Positions 16,369-25,800 of a DNA stretch of 64,000 bases are shown one piece after another. Below the pieces are notes generated by a model. It ran no database searches. It was not told the DNA's origin and worked only from the letters and a program-made list of their open reading frames with translations. This stretch comes from CAYFTL01 sp964346145 (GTDB lineage: Bacteria > Bacillota > Clostridia > Christensenellales > Aristaeellaceae). How positions within the stretch are numbered: position 1 is the stretch's first letter; the number at the start of each line of letters is the position of its first letter. Location of the stretch: NCBI GenBank assembly GCA_964346145.1, contig CAYFTL010000003.1:21307-85306 (forward strand). Direction: 5' to 3'. A program made the position numbers and the translations under genes.

Positions 16369-18288
16369 GTGAAAAGGTTATCTATGGTTCTTGTCTTGGT
16401 ATTTCTTTTGTCGATGATGGTGCCCGCCACCTCGTTCGCTGAAGAAATGACCGACGTTGGCACTCCTCGCTCACAGACCCTTATCTGTGAACCGGATGCC
16501 AGCGTTTATGATTCTCCGGGTCAATTCAATCCGTATATGACCGGTACAAACGCATCGTGGGGTATGCACCAGGTTATGTGGGACGATGGGCTTTGGGAAG
16601 TAAATACCATGACCGGTGAAACGATTCCCACTATTGCTGCCGAACTGGCTACACCCAACGAGGATTTTACCGAGTGGACGATCAAGATTCGTGAAGGCTT
16701 AAAATGGTCTGACGGCGAAACATTGGACGCTAACGATGTTGCGTTTACATTTAACATGATCATGACGACGAGCGCGATAACAGACCATGCTTATTATAAC
16801 GATCTGTTCATTGGCTGCGAACTGGTAGACGATTACACACTCAAAATTAAGTGCAAGGAACCCTTTACCCGAATCATGACCACCTTGGGTGTCAACACTT
16901 GGGGATGCAGCTTCCGCGTGGTTCCTGAACATGTTTACAGCAAAGTCGAAGACATTATGTCTTTCACCGACTCTGAACCTGTAACCTCCGGACAATACAA
17001 ACTTAAGGATTACGACGAGCTGGGCACATGGATTCTTTATGAAAAGCGCGAAGACTGGGATGCTACGGCCACCGGAATGCTCTATGGCGAACCTGCGCCC
17101 CAGTATGTGCTGTACCGCGTATTTGGCAGCGCTGAAGCCCGCGTTATGGCCATGGTTAACAACCAGATTGACGTAATGAATGAAGTATCTTATGAGGATT
17201 TGCAGCTATTGATGCAAAGCAATCCCAAAGTTCGCGCTTGGTATGCGGATTATCCGTACGCCAACACCGACGATGCTTGCTCTAAGGGCGCTTTCTTCAA
17301 CTGTGCTGTAGCGCCTTTTGACAACCCTGACGTCCGCTGGGCATTGACGTTGGCCTGCGACTGGGTAGAAGTGTCTGAAAATATATTCGAAGGCATTGGA
17401 CGCATGGCTGCTTTGCCGATTCCTTCCGTTGCAGCACAGGTAGAAAACTACTACAAGCCGATGAACGATTGGCTGAGCAACGAATTTAAAATCTTTGGCG
17501 ATTACAATCCCTGGAACCCGGATTTCGCATTGGAATTGCGCGATTCTTTGGTGGCCAACTTTGGTTATGATTTGGCCGATATGACCGAGGAAGAAGTTAA
17601 AGACATGTTCGGTACCGGTTACTGGAAGACAGACAAGGAAAAAGCAACCGAAGTGCTGTCCTCCATTGAAGGTTTTGAACTGAAGGATGGCAAGTGGTAT
17701 TACAATGGCCAACCCTGGACCATTGAAGTGTTGGTTCACCCCGAAGAGGAATCCACCCAGGCTTCCCGTTCGGCCAAAGCGATTGCCGACCAATGGGCAA
17801 AGTTTGGTATTGCCACCGAGATTACTACGCTGAATGGCCCGGATGTAAGCACGCGGGTAAACCTGGGCGATTTCCAAGTCGCTGACACTTGGGATTCTTG
17901 TTCCGGTTATGTGCAGGACTTCTACAACAATATTTCCGGTTGGAACAGCAACGTTTACAGTTTTGAAATAGGCGAAAAGGCCACCGGCGTTTCTTCCTAC
18001 CGCTTGGAGAAATCCAACCCCGAATTGTCGGCAAAGATTAGCGAAATTGTAACGAAGGCGGCGACAGTGGATCCTGCCAGCGAAGAATGCAAAGAATTGA
18101 TGACCGAATTCTTGAAGCTCGCAACCGAGGCCCACATCTCCATTACCGTACAGGCCGGAACCAAGATCGTGCCCATCAACACGACCTATTGGGACAACTT
18201 CCCGACGGCTGAGAACCCCTACGAAGGTCCTTGGTGGTGGTGGTCTTCCATGAAGTTCACTGTTGCACAACTGAAAGCCGCAGCTTAA
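16369..18288 (+). CDS. ABC importer substrate-binding protein, SBP_bac_5 family (probably oligosaccharide)
   Basis: 639 residues. The GTG at 16369 is 8 bases after AAAGGAGG; the ATG at 16363 is too close to it. The signal peptide ends in VPATSFA, a normal signal peptidase I site without a lipobox, which is unusual for a binding protein in a monoderm. Family motifs include LKWSDGETLDANDVAFTFN and DNPDVRWALTLACDW. The C-terminus holds GPWWWWSSMKF; Trp-rich segments are common in Opp-family proteins that bind sugars rather than peptides. With GH38 genes on both sides, mannose-containing oligosaccharides are the likely ligand (inference). It is the first gene of a five-gene transporter operon; a strong hairpin follows it. 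Confidence 0.88.
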   Translation: MKRLSMVLVLVFLLSMMVPATSFAEEMTDVGTPRSQTLICEPDASVYDSPGQFNPYMTGTNASWGMHQVMWDDGLWEVNTMTGETIPTIAAELATPNEDFTEWTIKIREGLKWSDGETLDANDVAFTFNMIMTTSAITDHAYYNDLFIGCELVDDYTLKIKCKEPFTRIMTTLGVNTWGCSFRVVPEHVYSKVEDIMSFTDSEPVTSGQYKLKDYDELGTWILYEKREDWDATATGMLYGEPAPQYVLYRVFGSAEARVMAMVNNQIDVMNEVSYEDLQLLMQSNPKVRAWYADYPYANTDDACSKGAFFNCAVAPFDNPDVRWALTLACDWVEVSENIFEGIGRMAALPIPSVAAQVENYYKPMNDWLSNEFKIFGDYNPWNPDFALELRDSLVANFGYDLADMTEEEVKDMFGTGYWKTDKEKATEVLSSIEGFELKDGKWYYNGQPWTIEVLVHPEEESTQASRSAKAIADQWAKFGIATEITTLNGPDVSTRVNLGDFQVADTWDSCSGYVQDFYNNISGWNSNVYSFEIGEKATGVSSYRLEKSNPELSAKISEIVTKAATVDPASEECKELMTEFLKLATEAHISITVQAGTKIVPINTTYWDNFPTAENPYEGPWWWWSSMKFTVAQLKAAA

Positions 18289-18323
18289 TAATCTAACCAA
18301 GGAAAAAGCAATTTAATTATTTT

Positions 18324-18349
18324 GCCGCCTGCCTTTAATGGCAGGCGGC
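18324..18349 (+). promoter_or_regulatory. Intercistronic hairpin between binding protein and permease genes
   Basis: GCCGCCTGCC (18324-18333) and its exact complement (18340-18349) with a 6-base loop make a 10-bp GC-rich stem. No T-run follows. It probably stabilises the upstream mRNA, or partly terminates, so that the binding protein is made in excess over the membrane parts. Confidence 0.7.
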
Positions 18350-18369
18350 TGCCTTAAGGGGTGTATGGA

Positions 18370-19362
18370 GTGAAATTTCTAAAATATTTGACTGGTAGGT
18401 TATTGGCGTGGTTCTTTGTGATTTTTATCGGAATCACCCTTATGTTTTTTATACCCAGATTTTTTCCTACGGATCCAATCGAAAGTATGATCTCCAATAT
18501 GCTTTCAAAGACCAGTCTCCAAGCCGAAGTAATTGATTCTATGCGTATACAGCTACGCACATTATACGGTCTGGATGGCTCGTTATGGGATCAGTATGTC
18601 GCATTTTTAAAAAATGCTGTGCGCTTTGACTTTGGGCCTTCCCTCATGAACTTCCCGACATCGGCATCTTCAATCGTAGCTAGGTACTTACCTTACACGG
18701 TGGGTCTGTCCTTATTTACCACGATTCTCGCATGGATGTTTGGAAACGCAATCGGAATTCTCGCGGGATTTCGGAAGAACAAGACATCTTCTGTAATTCT
18801 TGAATATATAGCAATATTTTTATATCCGATACCGTACTTTATTCTAGCGCTCGTCATTCAAATACTTTTTTGCTATGTGTGGAAACTTTTCCCGCTGACG
18901 GCAACGATATTAACGGGGCAAGGATTTGGAAGATTTATTTCTTCATTGATACAGAGTTCTATATTGCCAGCCATTACGATGCTGCTTGTAGGGTTTGGCT
19001 GGTGGGTAATCAGCATGAAAGCAGTCTCGGCCAACACTTCGGAAGAAGAGTTTGTGCGCTACGCCCGGTTCCGCGGTCTGTCGGAAGGGAAGATTGCTAA
19101 AAGCTATGTGCTGCGCAACAGCATTATTCCCCAGGTTTCGGGTTTTGCCATCAGCCTGGGCGGTGTTTTCGGCGGCTCTTTGATGACGGAAATCATTTTT
19201 CAGTATCCAGGAGTTGGTAGCCTTATTCAAAAGGCAATCCAGCAAGCCGACTACAATATGATTATGGCTACGGTTTCCATTTCAATCGTAGCGATAGCTA
19301 CCGCGACTTTGGTGGCCGACTTAATCTATCCCCTCATTGACCCACGTATACGCTTTTCGTAA
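18370..19362 (+). CDS. ABC importer permease, DppB/OppB type
   Basis: 330 residues, about six membrane helices. The GTG at 18370 is 8 bases after AAGGGG; an in-frame GTG at 18361 is possible but touches that site. The EAA loop reads EEEFVRYARFRGLSEGKIAKSYVLRNS, which contacts the ATPases. Its partner permease follows after 15 bases. It forms half of the membrane channel of the importer that starts with the binding protein at 16369. The N-terminal FFIPRFFPTDPIESM segment is typical of the OppB subgroup. Confidence 0.92.
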   Translation: MKFLKYLTGRLLAWFFVIFIGITLMFFIPRFFPTDPIESMISNMLSKTSLQAEVIDSMRIQLRTLYGLDGSLWDQYVAFLKNAVRFDFGPSLMNFPTSASSIVARYLPYTVGLSLFTTILAWMFGNAIGILAGFRKNKTSSVILEYIAIFLYPIPYFILALVIQILFCYVWKLFPLTATILTGQGFGRFISSLIQSSILPAITMLLVGFGWWVISMKAVSANTSEEEFVRYARFRGLSEGKIAKSYVLRNSIIPQVSGFAISLGGVFGGSLMTEIIFQYPGVGSLIQKAIQQADYNMIMATVSISIVAIATATLVADLIYPLIDPRIRFS

Positions 19363-19377
19363 GGGAGGAATTATAAT

Positions 19378-20217
19378 ATGGCAAAATTTTGGAAAAATGC
19401 TCCCGTGCGATTCAAGGTTGGCTTTATTGTTGTTGCCTTATTGATTATTTTGGCATACATCGTTACTTTGTTCTATCAGGGAGTAGACATAACCCTCTAT
19501 AATACGTTTAGAAAGAACTTGCCGGCAAGCCAAGAGCATCTGCTAGGCACGACGGCCCTAGGGCAGGATACATTTTGGATGTTGCTTTTCTCGTTGAGGA
19601 ATTCAATCATCATCGGACTTATCGTTGCAACCTTCGGAACGGTGGTAGGGGTGCTCTATGGACTGATCGCTGGTTTTGTAGGCGGAGCCGTAGACCGGGT
19701 TATGATGACGGTTGCCGATACGTTTATCGTTATTCCATCTTTGCCGGTACTCATATTGATGACCGCGCTGACCAGTGGTACGCTTACGGTATTGCCTATT
19801 TCCATGATTCTGGCATTATTTGCATGGGCTCATCCGGCGCGCCATGTTCGTTCTATGACGCTAACGATGAAAGAACGTGATTTTATTGCGACAGCTAAAT
19901 TTTCCGGCGAAAGCATGCTGCAAATCGTGGTAACGGAAATTCTACCCTATATGCTGACTTGGTCGCTTTCTAACTTTATGAATGCTGTGCTGGTCGCGAT
20001 CGGTCAAGAATCTAGCCTGGCGGTTTTAGGGTTGTCGTCTTCTAACTTACCTACGCTGGGCAACATGATTCAATGGGCGCGCAACCGAAATGCGATACTC
20101 GCCGGCCAGTGGCTGTGGATAGGTGCTCCCATTGTGACTACGATGGTTTTGTTCATTTCGTTATTTATGCTGATTACTGGCTACAACGACTATATTGCAA
20201 TGAAGAGAGGTAGATAA
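19378..20217 (+). CDS. ABC importer permease, DppC/OppC type
   Basis: 279 residues, about six helices. The ATG at 19378 follows AAGGGAGG. LLGTTALGQDTFWMLLFSLRNS is the conserved OppC opening after the first helix. The EAA loop is KERDFIATAKFSGESMLQIV. LAVLGLSSSNLPTLGNMI is the usual late motif. It pairs with the OppB-type permease just upstream. The next gene starts one base after its stop, so translation is tightly coupled to the ATPase genes. Confidence 0.92.
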   Translation: MAKFWKNAPVRFKVGFIVVALLIILAYIVTLFYQGVDITLYNTFRKNLPASQEHLLGTTALGQDTFWMLLFSLRNSIIIGLIVATFGTVVGVLYGLIAGFVGGAVDRVMMTVADTFIVIPSLPVLILMTALTSGTLTVLPISMILALFAWAHPARHVRSMTLTMKERDFIATAKFSGESMLQIVVTEILPYMLTWSLSNFMNAVLVAIGQESSLAVLGLSSSNLPTLGNMIQWARNRNAILAGQWLWIGAPIVTTMVLFISLFMLITGYNDYIAMKRGR

Positions 20218-20218
20218 T

Positions 20219-21196
20219 ATGTTAAAAATTGATCATCTTACCGCCTCTTACAAAACCTTGGATGGGAATGTTGTTGCAGTTGAAGATGTGAATTTTGAAA
20301 TTTACGACAACGAGATATTTGGCATTGCAGGTGAGTCCGGTTGTGGAAAATCCACACTGCTCAAAGCCTTGTACGATATCATAGAGTTTCCCTTGCAAGT
20401 AGATAGCGGCGCCGTAATCATTAGCGGCGAAAAGGACGGAGTAGAGTTTTCTTACAAAACTGGTGAGATTCGAAAGAGCTGGTGGAACAATATTTCATAC
20501 GTTCCTCAGGCTGCCATGTCGGTGCTTAACCCGATTTCCAAACTGAAAAAACAGTTTTTGGATTCGCTGCCCAAGGCAGATCAAAAAGGGGCCCAAGCGA
20601 CTGCCGCACTGAAGCGGGTTGAACAGTATTTGACGGAGTTGAATCTGTCGCCCGATGTGCTGGAAGCATATCCTTTTCAGCTTTCGGGGGGAATGCGCCA
20701 GCGGGTAATTATCGCTCTGGCTACGTTTATGAGCCCTAATATTATGTTGGCCGACGAGCCGACTACTGCATTGGATGTGGTGGTACAACGCGGTATTTTG
20801 ATGCTGTTGATGAGGCTTCAAAAACAACTTAAAAATACGATGGTGCTGGTTAGCCACGATTTAGGCGTACATTATCAGATTACGGACCGGATTGGCATTA
20901 TGTATTCCGGAAAGATGATGGAAATTGGCAGAACCACTGAACTGTTTGAGAATCCTAGGCATCCTTACACACAAATGCTCATTGATGCGCTGCCGCGGGT
21001 AGGCGACAAGAGCCAGCGGGAAGGTATACCGGGAGCGCCTCCGTCGCTCAAAAATCCGCCGAAAGGCTGTAGGTTTGCTGCGCGCTGCCCCAAATCCATG
21101 GATATTTGCTATAAGGAAGTGCCGAAGTTTGAACAAATAGCTCCTGAGCATTTTGCGGCATGCCATTTGCTGAACATAGGAGGGAATGCGCGATGA
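20219..21196 (+). CDS. ABC importer ATPase, DppD/OppD type
   Basis: 325 residues. Walker A GESGCGKST lies at about 38-46, the signature QLSGGMRQRV at about 156, and Walker B with the catalytic Glu in NIMLADEPTTALD. The H-loop is MVLVSHDLGVH. The C-terminus contains the CRFAARCPKSMDIC segment found in OppD proteins, which can bind an Fe-S cluster or metal. It energises uptake together with the ATPase encoded next, whose start overlaps its stop by 4 bases. Confidence 0.93.
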   Translation: MLKIDHLTASYKTLDGNVVAVEDVNFEIYDNEIFGIAGESGCGKSTLLKALYDIIEFPLQVDSGAVIISGEKDGVEFSYKTGEIRKSWWNNISYVPQAAMSVLNPISKLKKQFLDSLPKADQKGAQATAALKRVEQYLTELNLSPDVLEAYPFQLSGGMRQRVIIALATFMSPNIMLADEPTTALDVVVQRGILMLLMRLQKQLKNTMVLVSHDLGVHYQITDRIGIMYSGKMMEIGRTTELFENPRHPYTQMLIDALPRVGDKSQREGIPGAPPSLKNPPKGCRFAARCPKSMDICYKEVPKFEQIAPEHFAACHLLNIGGNAR

Positions 21197-22167
21197 GTGG
21201 AAGCTTGCTAGAAATAAGGAATGTTAGCAAAGTTTTTAAAATAGGAAGTATGCTGTCCAGAAAAAAGCTTGTCGCGGTGGACGATGTATCCCTCGACATT
21301 CCCAAGGACAAGCCCATCATTTTATCTATCGTCGGCGAGTCCGGTTGCGGGAAGTCCACGCTGGCTAAGATGATTTTGCGCCTGCACGACGCGGATGGCG
21401 GAGATATCTTCCTGGATAACCATGCGTATAGCAACAAAAAGGCGTATAAACCGATGGAGTTTCGCAACGATGTGCAGCCTATATTTCAAAACCCTTTTGA
21501 AGCTTTTTCCATGCGCAAAACGGTGGACTCTTACTTGTTTAATACAGCGTTGCGCTTGGGTATAGCCAAGAATAAAACAGAAGCAACCAAGCGAGTCGAT
21601 GAAGCACTGAAGTCGGTAGGCTTGTCCCTTGCGGTTGTAAAAGGCAAATATTCGTCTCAGTTTTCCGGTGGTGAATTGCAACGCGTTTCAATTGCGCGTG
21701 CGCTCATTACAAAGCCTAAAGTTATCATTGCAGATGAACCGGTGGCCATGATCGATGCTTCCATGAAGATGAACATCGTAAACCTCTTCAAGCAATTGAA
21801 GGATGAATACGGGATCAGTTTTATCTACATCACGCATGACCTTTCGACCGCATACTACGTAAGCGACTATATTGCCACTCTGTACCGTGGCTCGTTGATT
21901 GAATACGGTACATCCAAAGACATTATGGATAATCCGGCACATCCTTATACAAAATTGCTCATGGATTCCGTGCCCAGGGTGGGAGACAAATGGGAGCAGG
22001 ATATCGCTCTGCCCGACATGGAGGAAAAAGAATATTCTTTAACCTGCTGCAAGTTTGCGCCGCGCTGTGCGTATGCGACGGATGAATGCTTAAATAGCAG
22101 ACCGGAGATGCGCAACTTATCCGGGGAACGCAAAGTGCTTTGTTATCATCCGCTTATAGAAAACTAA
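21193..22167 (+). CDS. ABC importer ATPase, DppF/OppF type
   Basis: 324 residues. It starts at ATG 21193, overlapping the previous stop (ATGA), behind AGGAGGG. Walker A GESGCGKST, signature QFSGGELQRVSIARAL, Walker B KVIIADEPVAMID; the usual Ser/Thr after DEP is replaced by Val-Ala-Met-Ile, a modest variation. The C-terminal Cys-rich segment CCKFAPRCAYATDEC matches the OppD partner's. The two ATPases differ in sequence and presumably form a heterodimer. A secreted CxxC protein gene follows after about 30 bases on the same strand. Confidence 0.92.
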   Translation: MSGSLLEIRNVSKVFKIGSMLSRKKLVAVDDVSLDIPKDKPIILSIVGESGCGKSTLAKMILRLHDADGGDIFLDNHAYSNKKAYKPMEFRNDVQPIFQNPFEAFSMRKTVDSYLFNTALRLGIAKNKTEATKRVDEALKSVGLSLAVVKGKYSSQFSGGELQRVSIARALITKPKVIIADEPVAMIDASMKMNIVNLFKQLKDEYGISFIYITHDLSTAYYVSDYIATLYRGSLIEYGTSKDIMDNPAHPYTKLLMDSVPRVGDKWEQDIALPDMEEKEYSLTCCKFAPRCAYATDECLNSRPEMRNLSGERKVLCYHPLIEN

Positions 22168-22196
22168 TTTCGCAAACTTAGCTGTTTAAGAAAGGT

Positions 22197-22754
22197 GTGT
22201 GTTGCCCATTGCGCAGGATAGTTGCAATAATGATGTTTACACTTTTCTTAATCCAACCAGGTTTTGCAGCGGCGCTAAGCCGGCAAGCAGAAAAAGCAAC
22301 GTCGGCCGGCGCTCCTACTGCAACCGCAGAAAGCGCAGAAGCGCCGGAGTTGAGTTTGTTTCTTTATGACGCTTGCGGCGGTTGTGGGGTAGATTCGCCG
22401 GGTTGCGGGAATTGTGAGGAAATGGTACGCTACCATGGAATTTTAAAAAAGCAGCTGGGGGATGCGCTCTACGACGGTGGCCTTCGCTATTCGATGATCA
22501 ATTATCGTTATTTAGGCAGTGCCGACATGTACGCGCGCTACTATGAAGAATACAAAGTCCGTGAAGATTTGTATGGTATTTTGCCCATCGTTTTCTTGGG
22601 CTATCCTGATGACGGCGTATTTATATGGGGTGAGACCGGTTTGGATATTGTAGGCGAGATGGTACAACTATACAAGGAAGGCATGCCCAGGCTGGAACTT
22701 CAAGCCCATATAGATGCATTATTACAAGAAGGCGAAGAGGAAGTTCAATCGTAA
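22197..22754 (+). CDS. Secreted Cys-rich thioredoxin-fold-like protein
   Basis: About 185 residues from GTG 22197; the start is uncertain, and TTG 22209 is an alternative. A hydrophobic signal segment (VAIMMFTLFLIQPGFAAA) is followed by an Ala/Thr-rich linker. The core begins LSLFLYDACGGCG and then PGCGNCEEM, giving two CxxC pairs within 20 residues. IVFLGYPDD resembles the cis-Pro strand of thioredoxin folds. It probably acts outside the membrane in thiol redox or metal binding. It is the last gene of the ABC operon and ends before a perfect terminator. It mirrors the CPWC protein at 15471-16127, which lies divergently at the other end of the operon. Confidence 0.62.
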   Translation: MCCPLRRIVAIMMFTLFLIQPGFAAALSRQAEKATSAGAPTATAESAEAPELSLFLYDACGGCGVDSPGCGNCEEMVRYHGILKKQLGDALYDGGLRYSMINYRYLGSADMYARYYEEYKVREDLYGILPIVFLGYPDDGVFIWGETGLDIVGEMVQLYKEGMPRLELQAHIDALLQEGEEEVQS

Positions 22755-22782
22755 TATTAAAATTTTCGATCGATTCAGAAGC

Positions 22783-22826
22783 AAAATAATAAAGTAGGCC
22801 GATTTTTCGGCCTACTTTATTATTTT
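22783..22826. terminator. Perfect 20-bp bidirectional terminator
   Basis: AAAATAATAAAGTAGGCCGA (22783-22802) and its exact complement (22807-22826) flank TTTT. It ends the ABC operon on + and the second GH38 gene on -. Confidence 0.9.
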
Positions 22827-22840
22827 AACGTTTATATATA

Positions 22841-25800
22841 TTAGAAAACCAATCGGAAAGTCTTGATTTCATAGGGCTTGATATAAAAGTCCAATCGCTT
22901 TTCGTTGGGCAGGGTGATGTCGGTTTCGATATCTTCCATGAGGTTGCACTCAAAGGCTTCTTTTACTGTAAAACCGAGCTGCAAATGGGCGTTGCATCTA
23001 GCGCCCTGGGACTCATATACGCGTACAATCAAACCGTTTCCGTCCTCTGCACCCTTGATGCTGTCGAGAATCACGTTGCCGCGGTTTACCTGAACAAACT
23101 CAAAGGGATCAAGTTTTTGGGTTTCGGCCTTGGGAGCGGCTGTAGCGGTGTATAGGGGCACGTTTAAGCTGTAAGCTTCTTGAACCGTGTTACCCATGCG
23201 CCAATCCCCTTGGTGCGGATAGAGGGAATACACAAAATCGTGCGTGCCCTTATCGCAAACCGGATCGGGATAGTTGGGGGAGCGCAGCAGGGTTAAGCGC
23301 ATGCAATTGTCTTTAATATCATAGCCGTATTTGCAATCGTTTAGCAGGCTGACGCCATACAGTCCTTCGGACAGGTCTGCCCATTTGTGGCCGCAGACTT
23401 CAAAGCGGGCGCGGTCGTAGCTGGTGTTCCAATGGGTAGGGCGTTCAATTGCTCCAAACTGAATTTCGTAGGTTGCCTTGGTGGCAAGCACATCGGCATA
23501 GAAGGCGGTCTTTAGCATGCGCTGCGTTTCTTGCCAATCCACATGGGTAACAAAATCCAGGCGCTTGGCGTTGTGTTCCAGCACGATATCTTGGGTTATG
23601 GTGGACAAATTAAACTTGCGCACCACGCGCACGACCGAACGTACCGCGCTATTTTCCACCAATTCGACCGACTCGGCCTCCTGCAGCGTCCAGAAATGAT
23701 TCAGGTACTCAATATCGATATTCCATGCGGCCTCGCGGTGGGGAATATCTTCAAAGATGGTCAACAGATTGGAAAGCTTTGTAGTATCCAGCACTTCGCG
23801 CTCCGATTGCTTGTCCAGCATGGAGATAATGTTACCGTTCTTATCCAGCGAAACACGCAAATAATCGTTTTCCAGCAGCTGGGTGGTGGCGTTGTTGGTT
23901 GTCGTGCTATCCTGCTTGGACTGCTGCGCTGTAGCCGTATATACGCGCACGCTCATTGGGGGAATACAGGCTTCAAAAGCAAACACGGTTTCGTCGCCGG
24001 CTTGCTTGACGGTTGCCGCCACAGTATTGCCGTCATCGGCTATAATTCCACTAAATTGGCCTTTTAAACGCGCCTCTACGACGGCTGTGTTGGTCCAGGA
24101 TAAGAAGTTCCAAACGGCGATTTGGTTGTCGCTCAAGCTGAGCGCGGCAGTTAACGCTTCGATAGCCTGGTTATATAACTCGGTTGCCGCATCAAAAGCT
24201 TGTCTATAACTTTCATCACAATCCAGATAAACCTGATGGATGGAAGAACCGGGCAGTATATCGTGGAACTGGTTGGTCAGAATAATCTTCCAAATATCCC
24301 CCAACTTTTGTGTGGGGTAGGGCTTGCCTAGGTAGAGATGTGCCATAGAGCAGGCGATTTCGGTTTGGCGCAGCAGCAGCTCGCCCTTGCGGTTGTTTTT
24401 CTTGGTGTCGGCCTGGGAAGAGTAGGTGCCGCGGTGAAATTCATAGTACATTTCGTCGTTCCAAACGGGCAATTTGTCTTCTACCTTCTCTGCTTCCTGG
24501 AAAAAGGATTCCGAAGTGGCAAATTCGGACTGAGGCAAACCGGGGAAATTCTTTAAGCGCTCGGCATTTTCCAACATTTGATAGCTGGGGCCACCGCCAC
24601 CATCGCCGTAGCCGACGGTCATGAGTACCGAATCGCACACATCCTTCTGGTCGAACAAACTATAAATTTCGGACAAGGTTTCAGCGTTTAAGCGCCCGTT
24701 GTAGTTGATTCGTTGCAGGTAGGATAGAATCTGCGTACCATCTACTCCCTGCCACATGAACAGGGAGTGGGGGAAGTTGTTGGTATCGTTGTTGACCAGC
24801 TTTGAGGTGAAGAAATAATCCACCCCGGAGCGCTTCATGATTTGAGGGAGTGCCCAGGAGTATCCGAAAACATCAGGCATCCAGAATACCGAGGATGCCT
24901 TGCCGAACTTGTCCAAATAATATTGCCGGCCATACAACAGCTGGCGCACCAAAGCTTCGCCGGAGGGCACATTGGTATCCATTTCCACCCATGCGTTGCC
25001 TACGAGTTCAATTTTGCCGTCTTCGATTTTCTTTTTTACTTCTTCGAACAGCTCGGGATAAAACTCTTCGGTGTAAGCAAAAAGCTGAGGCTGACTGAAA
25101 GCGAATATAAATTCTGGGTACTTTTCCATTAACGAAAGCACGTTGGAAAAAGTGCGGCCGCATTTGCGTATGGTTTCTTTGATGGGCCATAGCCATGCGG
25201 TATCGATGTGGGCTTGCCCCACAAATTTCACCATGGCAGTTGCCTGATGAGGAATGGATTCTAATCCTTCCTTGAGGGTTTGGCGCGCGGCGGGGATGGA
25301 CGCACGGAAACGCGCAAAATCAAACTCTAAATCCAACTGGCTAATGGATTCGTTGATTACGTTATAAATGGTTTTGTGGTAGAAACTCTGGCTGTTTAAC
25401 GATCCCATGATTTTTCGAACGGTGTCATCCAGAATGCGCGCGTTAGAATTTGCCAAGGTGTCCATCGGGTTTGCAAAGGTGTCCATGGCTTCTACAGCAC
25501 AGCGCAGATCAAAATAATACTGTTCCACATCCTGGTCAACCAAAGCAATGAAGGCGGTTTTCATTTTGTATTCGGCAAATTGATCCTGTTCTTTTAGTGT
25601 GATCGCGTAAGAAAACTCTAAAAAATTTAAGCAGGCTTCTACTTCAATGGTTAAAGTATCGCCCGCGGCATATTTGGATGGGATATATACGCGGGATCGC
25701 AGATGGGGGGTTGTGTAGTCATCGTTTACGTAGGAGGTAACCGAAGAGATAATTTCGCCGTTGATCCGAACCTGACCTTCGCCGCCCAGGTTCAGTACCA

